A program made the translations under genes and the position numbers. Positions 60,047 through 64,000 of a stretch of DNA of 64,000 nt are shown in pieces. Position 1 is the stretch's first letter. Every line of letters starts with the position of its first letter. The stretch comes from Terriglobia bacterium (GTDB lineage Bacteria; Acidobacteriota; Terriglobia; Bryobacterales; Bryobacteraceae): contig JAIQFI010000009.1 of the NCBI GenBank assembly GCA_020073345.1, positions 62,001-126,000 of the forward strand. Direction: 5' to 3'. The notes beneath the pieces were generated by a model, which worked only from the letters and a program-made list of their open reading frames with translations, searched no databases and was not told where the DNA came from.

Positions 60047-60453
60047 ACGCCGTTTCAGCCGGTTTACCCGCCGAAAGTCGCGTAGTGTAGACCTACCGGC
60101 AGCCACTTGGACGTATAACGCGCAAACGGGACAAGTGCCACCGGGCTCTGCCTCCGTGGCCCGGGGAGAGCCTTCCGATATTCCGAATTATCGAGCGAGA
60201 ATCTACGGCCTGCAGCAGGATAGCGGACTATCTATAAGATTTACCCGCGTCGACGATTACAAAAAGTAATGGACGGTTAGCCGACCATCCATTCCGTAAT
60301 TCTATGAATCGCGCGTTTCTATGCCAAGTGGTCGACGTGATGATTAGGAACAAATAAACGGATCACGCTTCAGGTGCTGTGAAGGCACGGCACACAAATC
60401 GCTGCTGGAGGTCACAAGATCGTCCCGATCCGCCCACTGTTTTGGGATGTACA
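60047..60453. other. Region without a supported gene
   Basis: About 400 bases without a frame of convincing coding character. A frame ending at 60269 reads YGLQQDSGLSIRFTRVDDYKK at its end, which might be a remnant of a beta-rich protein. The first bases contain AACGCCGTTT, similar to the cores of the attC-like repeats. I see no promoter or hairpin worth naming. Confidence 0.4.
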
Positions 60454-61376
60454 TTACGCATCCGCTATCGCGTCCCGGCATGCTCGCCGTATCATCGGCT
60501 CCGCAGCCTGCACGCATGCCAATCCTTCGGTAATGGCTTCATTTGCGCGATGAAAATCGAGCCAGGAAAATTCCCCTAGCCTTGGGCATAGAAGCACATC
60601 GGGAGGATCGCCAGCCAGTCGCGTCCGGGTAATACGATCCTGCATGATGTTCAAAGAATTCGCCAACACTTCGAAGTAACTTGGATAGTTGAGTCCGGCC
60701 TGGAGCACGCGTTGAAGAATTGGACCGACCGCGTCCATCAGCCACTGAGGCGCATGGGCCGAAACGGCAGGCGCCGTGGGGGACGCGGTCACGTCAATAT
60801 CGGACCCGCTGAAGCGCCGCCCGACCAATTCCGAGTTGAGGTCGACAGCGATGACAATATCGGCACCCAAAGCACGCGCGAGCGACACCGGTACGGGATT
60901 GACCAGACCGTCGTCGATCAACCACCGATCGTCATGCCTCGTCGGGCTGAAGATTCCCGCCATACCGATTGACGCGCGTACCGCGCGCCCGATCGGTCCC
61001 TTCTGAAGCCAAATCTCACGTCCCGACGCAAGATCCGTTGCCACCGCAGCATAACGGGGACCCTGCGCTTCGATCGAGCCAGCAATTCCCAAGCTCTCGA
61101 GAAACGTTTCTACACGCCTGCCTTCAATCAGGCCGCCGGTCGTGAGATGCACGTCGAACATGGCAGCAACATCGCGCCGGCCGAAATTCTCCATCCGGGT
61201 CTTATAAGCGCGGCAAGTTTGCCGGTCACGAAGGCGGCTCCGACCAATGCGCCAATAGAAGTACCTGAAACAACCTCCGGCACGATTCCCAGCGCTGCGA
61301 GTCCCTCCAACACGCCAATCTCGGCCCATCCGCGCGCCGCGCCGCTGCCGAGTGCAACACCAATTTTCGGTCGCAT
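60454..61376 (-). pseudogene. RssA/NTE-type patatin with a frameshift
   Basis: The N-terminal part starts at ATG 61376 and reads MRPKIGVALGSGAARGWAEI, followed by VVSGTSIGALVGAA with the nucleophile Ser. Near 61205 the homology jumps to another frame, which continues FGRRDVAAMFDVHLTTGG to the catalytic Asp in LIDDGLVNP and runs to 60454. One or two bases must be gained or lost at the junction. Intact, it would be a patatin of about 305 residues acting on phospholipids in the cytoplasm. It is a recent pseudogene or an assembly error; all later motifs are undamaged. Confidence 0.75.
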
Positions 61377-61440
61377 GAAAGGAACTTTCGAAGTGGTCAG
61401 GAATATTATCGCGACAAACGCGAGGCATCGCGATCTCGCG

Positions 61441-61902
61441 CTACTTGCCCTTCTGAATCACCACGGCCAGCTCACGATAATTGCCCTGCATTTCCCAGGT
61501 ACCCTTATAGCCGGCCGGAAGCACTAGAGAGTCGCCCGGGTGATACTCATGCACCGTGCTATTGGGCTCGGTCAGAATCAGCTTGCCGCTGAGCACGTGG
61601 ACGAATTCATCACCATCGGTCGGGCGCGTCCGGTGATTCGTTTTGGCCGGCGTCGACTCGAAAATCTCCGCGCGCAGTTCCTTACCGGAAAATAGCGTTG
61701 CCACTCGCATGTTCAGCTCGCCGCCGACGAGGATGTCCTTATAGGCATCCGGCGGAATCGCCGTCAGGTCGAGACCCGCGATCTTGTCGGGATCGAGCCG
61801 CACCGGCGCGACACTGTCGTCGGCGAACGCCCTCGTGCCGGTCGAGATGGCCAAGTAAAGGGATAGCGCGCCGCAGAGCACGCAGGCGGACAACTTGATC
61901 AT
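61441..61902 (-). CDS. Secreted cupin protein
   Basis: A 153-residue exported protein: signal peptide to about residue 29 (TRAFAD) and a cupin_3-type barrel with DGDEFVHVLSGKLILTE and YHPGDSLVLPAGYKGTWEM. The HxH metal ligands of classical cupins are reduced, as in the DUF861 group. GGAGG lies six bases before the ATG. Function is unknown; a sugar-acid isomerase-like or binding role is possible. It is 65 bases downstream of the patatin's start on the same strand. Confidence 0.75.
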   Translation of the reverse strand: MIKLSACVLCGALSLYLAISTGTRAFADDSVAPVRLDPDKIAGLDLTAIPPDAYKDILVGGELNMRVATLFSGKELRAEIFESTPAKTNHRTRPTDGDEFVHVLSGKLILTEPNSTVHEYHPGDSLVLPAGYKGTWEMQGNYRELAVVIQKGK

Positions 61903-62112
61903 GGACGTTCCTCCGTGCGTTGAAATAGTTTCCGCGAGGATATCACGAATCGAGCGGCGCAAGTTGTCGGGGACACGGCGGTCGTCCGTGGGCGACGTTA
62001 GTACGGCCCGAGTTTCCTTGCCTGGGGAGTCATTATTTGTTTCATGGCTAGCCCCGCCATTGTATGAATCCGCCCTTTGCCCGCGCCAGTTGCCAACCGC
62101 GCGGTCCGGGCT

Positions 62113-62898
62113 CTACTTGCCGACCATGTGCTTCGCGTCTTTTTCGTTCTCCGTGCACCAATATTCCATGATCTCCACGCCCGGATTCACGCGATAAATG
62201 TACGAGGTGCTCCACGGGCGCGTATACGCCTTCGCATCCTCAATCGTCACGGTGAAGCGCATCGTATTCGCGTTCAGCCGTCGATACCGCTCTACAAGGT
62301 GCAATTGATCGCTGTGCGGATGCCCAGTCGAATCGAGCCAAGACTGTTCGTCATTGAATCCTGTTACATCGATCACCAATTCCGGACCCTCGTAGTGGCC
62401 CACCGAATCGCCCATCCACGTCCAGGCATCCGGATTGTGCTTGTGCCCATCCATCGGCACGATCCGGAACGTGTGTAACCCGCCTTCATACAGGAAAATC
62501 ACCTGATCGTCGGTCTGCACGATCTGCATCGGATACGGGACGCCTTGTGCGCGCGGCAGCCCGCTGGGCTTGCACTGCATGTTCGGATCGTTTTTCTGCA
62601 GGCTTCCCGTGCGCTCGTCCCACAGCTTGCGGCCCCATTCTGTAAACGGAACCTCAACGGTCTTCTCTGCATAGCGTCCATCGGCCATGTCCACAATCCA
62701 GCCGCTATTCCAGACGCCACGTAAATCCGGCACGCCCTCTCTGAGCCAAATCGTGGGCCCTTCCACAATCGGCGCCCGCCCCTTCCCTTTCGCTTTTGCT
62801 TGCCCCGGACCCTGCCCGGGGGCCTGCGCTGGAAGCGACCACGCCATCATCAAACCCAACACGCTGGCCGCACACACGGCTATCCATTGCTTATACAT
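62113..62898 (-). CDS. Secreted 'HMVGK' family protein
   Basis: A 261-residue paralogue of the genes at 7524, 15976 and 20563. After the signal peptide and a Gly/Gln/Lys-rich linker (PGQGPGQAKAKGKGR) come REGVPDLRGVWNSGW, CKPSGLPRAQGVPYP, LHTFRIVPMDGHKHNPDAW, TWMGDSVGHYEGPELVIDV, LVERYRRLNANTM and the terminal HMVGK. The start at 62898 has AGGAGAAG upstream. Function is unknown. Confidence 0.75.
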   Translation of the reverse strand: MYKQWIAVCAASVLGLMMAWSLPAQAPGQGPGQAKAKGKGRAPIVEGPTIWLREGVPDLRGVWNSGWIVDMADGRYAEKTVEVPFTEWGRKLWDERTGSLQKNDPNMQCKPSGLPRAQGVPYPMQIVQTDDQVIFLYEGGLHTFRIVPMDGHKHNPDAWTWMGDSVGHYEGPELVIDVTGFNDEQSWLDSTGHPHSDQLHLVERYRRLNANTMRFTVTIEDAKAYTRPWSTSYIYRVNPGVEIMEYWCTENEKDAKHMVGK

Positions 62899-63510
62899 TT
62901 CGATCTTCTCCTCGAACCATGCAATCCCCGTCCTCATGCTCCCACGATCGGCGCGTCCACTCGATACGCCGCCGATTCAACTCCGAGCGTTAGATTGGGA
63001 ACCGAATGCTCTCGTTCGCCTGCCTTCGAACCGGTCGGCCACCTATCGTGAACGGCTATTGATCTTGTATGAGCTACCCGTCGCCCGCCATGCGCACACA
63101 AATAATCGGCGACTTTCCTGATCAAAGGGTTACCGCAGCCCGAAGGGTCATGAAACACCGTGACTCTATCGCAGGCGGTCCACGGCAGTTGCACGTTGTT
63201 CGGAATAGTCAGAAGCGACTGGATTGCACCCATTGGCGTGGGGTTGAGCTTTCCCCACAAAGTAGTGGAAGTAACCAGTACTTGACGGCCGCACACGAAG
63301 GGATAACGCGAAAACAAGAGCAGGACTCAGAGCTTTGCGGTGCAGACGATACGTCCCTATTTTATCACGGAGCTATTCCGGAAGAACGGCGCGGGGAGGC
63401 GCTGCAAAAGGTTCTAACCCAAAGGGATGCGATAGCAGTCGCCCTCAAACCCAACTCGCGGACGCTTCAATTCGCGGCGTTCAGCCCGTTTGGAAGCTTG
63501 AACTATCCGG
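62899..63510. other. Region without a supported gene
   Basis: About 610 bases between the family protein and the receptor. Several open frames exist on both strands (for example 62934-63317 and 63069-63593), but none has a ribosome binding site, a recognisable motif or consistent codon use. The receptor gene's 3' end is at 63511. No strong terminator was found; a transcript from the right would run into this region. Confidence 0.4.
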
Positions 63511-64000
63511 TCAGAACCGGAATCGAGCTACAACGGACCCGCTGCGCGGCCCGGGAGCCGCAGACGTTGCGGCCAGTGGCGTCTGAACGTTGATGTAACC
63601 GAAGCCCGCCGTAGTCTGACCCAGCTTGTTGACGTTCTGTGTAGCAGCGGCGTTGGTGGACGTCGGCGTCTGGAAGTAAGCCCGGTTCAAGATGTTGCTG
63701 AACTCACCGCGTATCTCCAGCGTGACCCTTTCCACTAAACGGAAGGTGCGCCCCACGTTCAGGTTTTCGCTCGGGCGGCGGGGCTGGCGGTAATCGTTGT
63801 AGTAGGCGGCCGAAGTCCCGAACTGGCCCTGTGGCGGATCGGTCCACGCAGCCTTATTCAAAGCGAAGGTCGTATTGGGATCGAAGCAGTGGCAGTTGAG
63901 ATCCACTGTGTACAACGGCTGGCCCGCGACACGGTTGGCGTAGGTTGGGCGGAACAGAGTCGAGTTCAGAGCATTATTGGAAATCGGCGCCAGAATGGGC
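63511..64000 (-). CDS. TonB-dependent receptor, Oar-like, C-terminal part
   Basis: The 163 residues in the window are the end of an outer-membrane barrel: the strand RTFRLVERVTLEIRGEFSNILNRAYFQTP is the typical last-but-one part of Acidobacterial carboxypeptidase-regulatory/Oar-type receptors, and the protein ends in RSGSVVARFRF with the terminal aromatic residue required for barrel assembly. The N-terminal plug and carboxypeptidase-like domain lie outside the window to the right. It imports or binds large substrates at the outer membrane. Confidence 0.85.
   Translation of the reverse strand, partial: PILAPISNNALNSTLFRPTYANRVAGQPLYTVDLNCHCFDPNTTFALNKAAWTDPPQGQFGTSAAYYNDYRQPRRPSENLNVGRTFRLVERVTLEIRGEFSNILNRAYFQTPTSTNAAATQNVNKLGQTTAGFGYINVQTPLAATSAAPGPRSGSVVARFRF

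Noticed and set aside
62934-63593. Open frames between the HMVGK protein and the receptor
   Set aside because: No ribosome binding site, no motif, and conflicting frames on both strands.
1-64000. CRISPR arrays and cas genes
   Set aside because: No regularly spaced direct repeats of CRISPR size and no Cas-like protein were seen anywhere.

Overview
This 64 kb window is high-GC bacterial chromosome, most likely from an Acidobacteriota of the Solibacteres/Bryobacterales type. The grounds are two complete and one fragmentary TIGR03435-type secreted proteins, three DUF6152-type proteins, four members of a secreted family ending in or related to the tail HMVGK, PQQ dehydrogenases, a protein kinase with TolB/TPR tail, and an Oar-like TonB-dependent receptor at the right edge. 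Names rest on motifs read by eye, not on database searches.

Layout. 1-445: edge of an M28 peptidase gene, a small zinc-ribbon ORF and tRNA-Pro(GGG). 446-14934: a 14.5 kb segment bounded by the intact tRNA and by a degenerate copy of the tRNA 3' half, with short direct repeats inside both ends. It has the form of an old genomic island and carries a secreted hydrolase, a CMD-like protein, DUF6152 and TIGR03435 genes, an MFS permease, a triple NTF2-fold protein, a PQQ sugar dehydrogenase, a beta-lactamase-like protein without catalytic residues, and an HU protein. 14978-24530: mostly secreted and periplasmic oxidative metabolism, including a tightly coupled five-gene operon (secreted protein, DUF6152, dihaem cytochrome c, PQQ alcohol dehydrogenase, ThuA-like protein), then a phosphotriesterase homologue and an epoxide hydrolase. 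24551-28917: a glucuronate operon (GH67 alpha-glucuronidase, SDR, glucarate dehydratase-like enolase). 28939-35713: PAP2 phosphatase, cytochrome/copper monooxygenase-like protein, CBS protein, LOG protein, glutaminase, SDR and PHP-domain protein.

35735-45818 is a lipid- and protein-active cluster: a membrane patatin, a large lipoprotein haem dioxygenase/peroxidase that keeps the cyclooxygenase-type catalytic Tyr and both haem His, a phospholipase C-family esterase, an Omp85-like barrel, a papain-like protease, and a chagasin-family protease inhibitor placed tail to tail with the protease.

46053-61376 is decayed and mobile DNA: an ArsR stub, a kinase gene with an in-frame amber codon, diverged direct repeats, and a phage-derived element (ParB-methyltransferase, DUF5681, terminase, Mrr-like nuclease module, XRE regulator, DUF2924, serine recombinase, DUF3489) without capsid or tail genes. 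To its right lie a tRNA remnant, attC-like repeats flanking single genes, and a frameshifted patatin. 61441-64000 returns to secreted housekeeping-type genes (cupin, HMVGK-family protein, TonB receptor).
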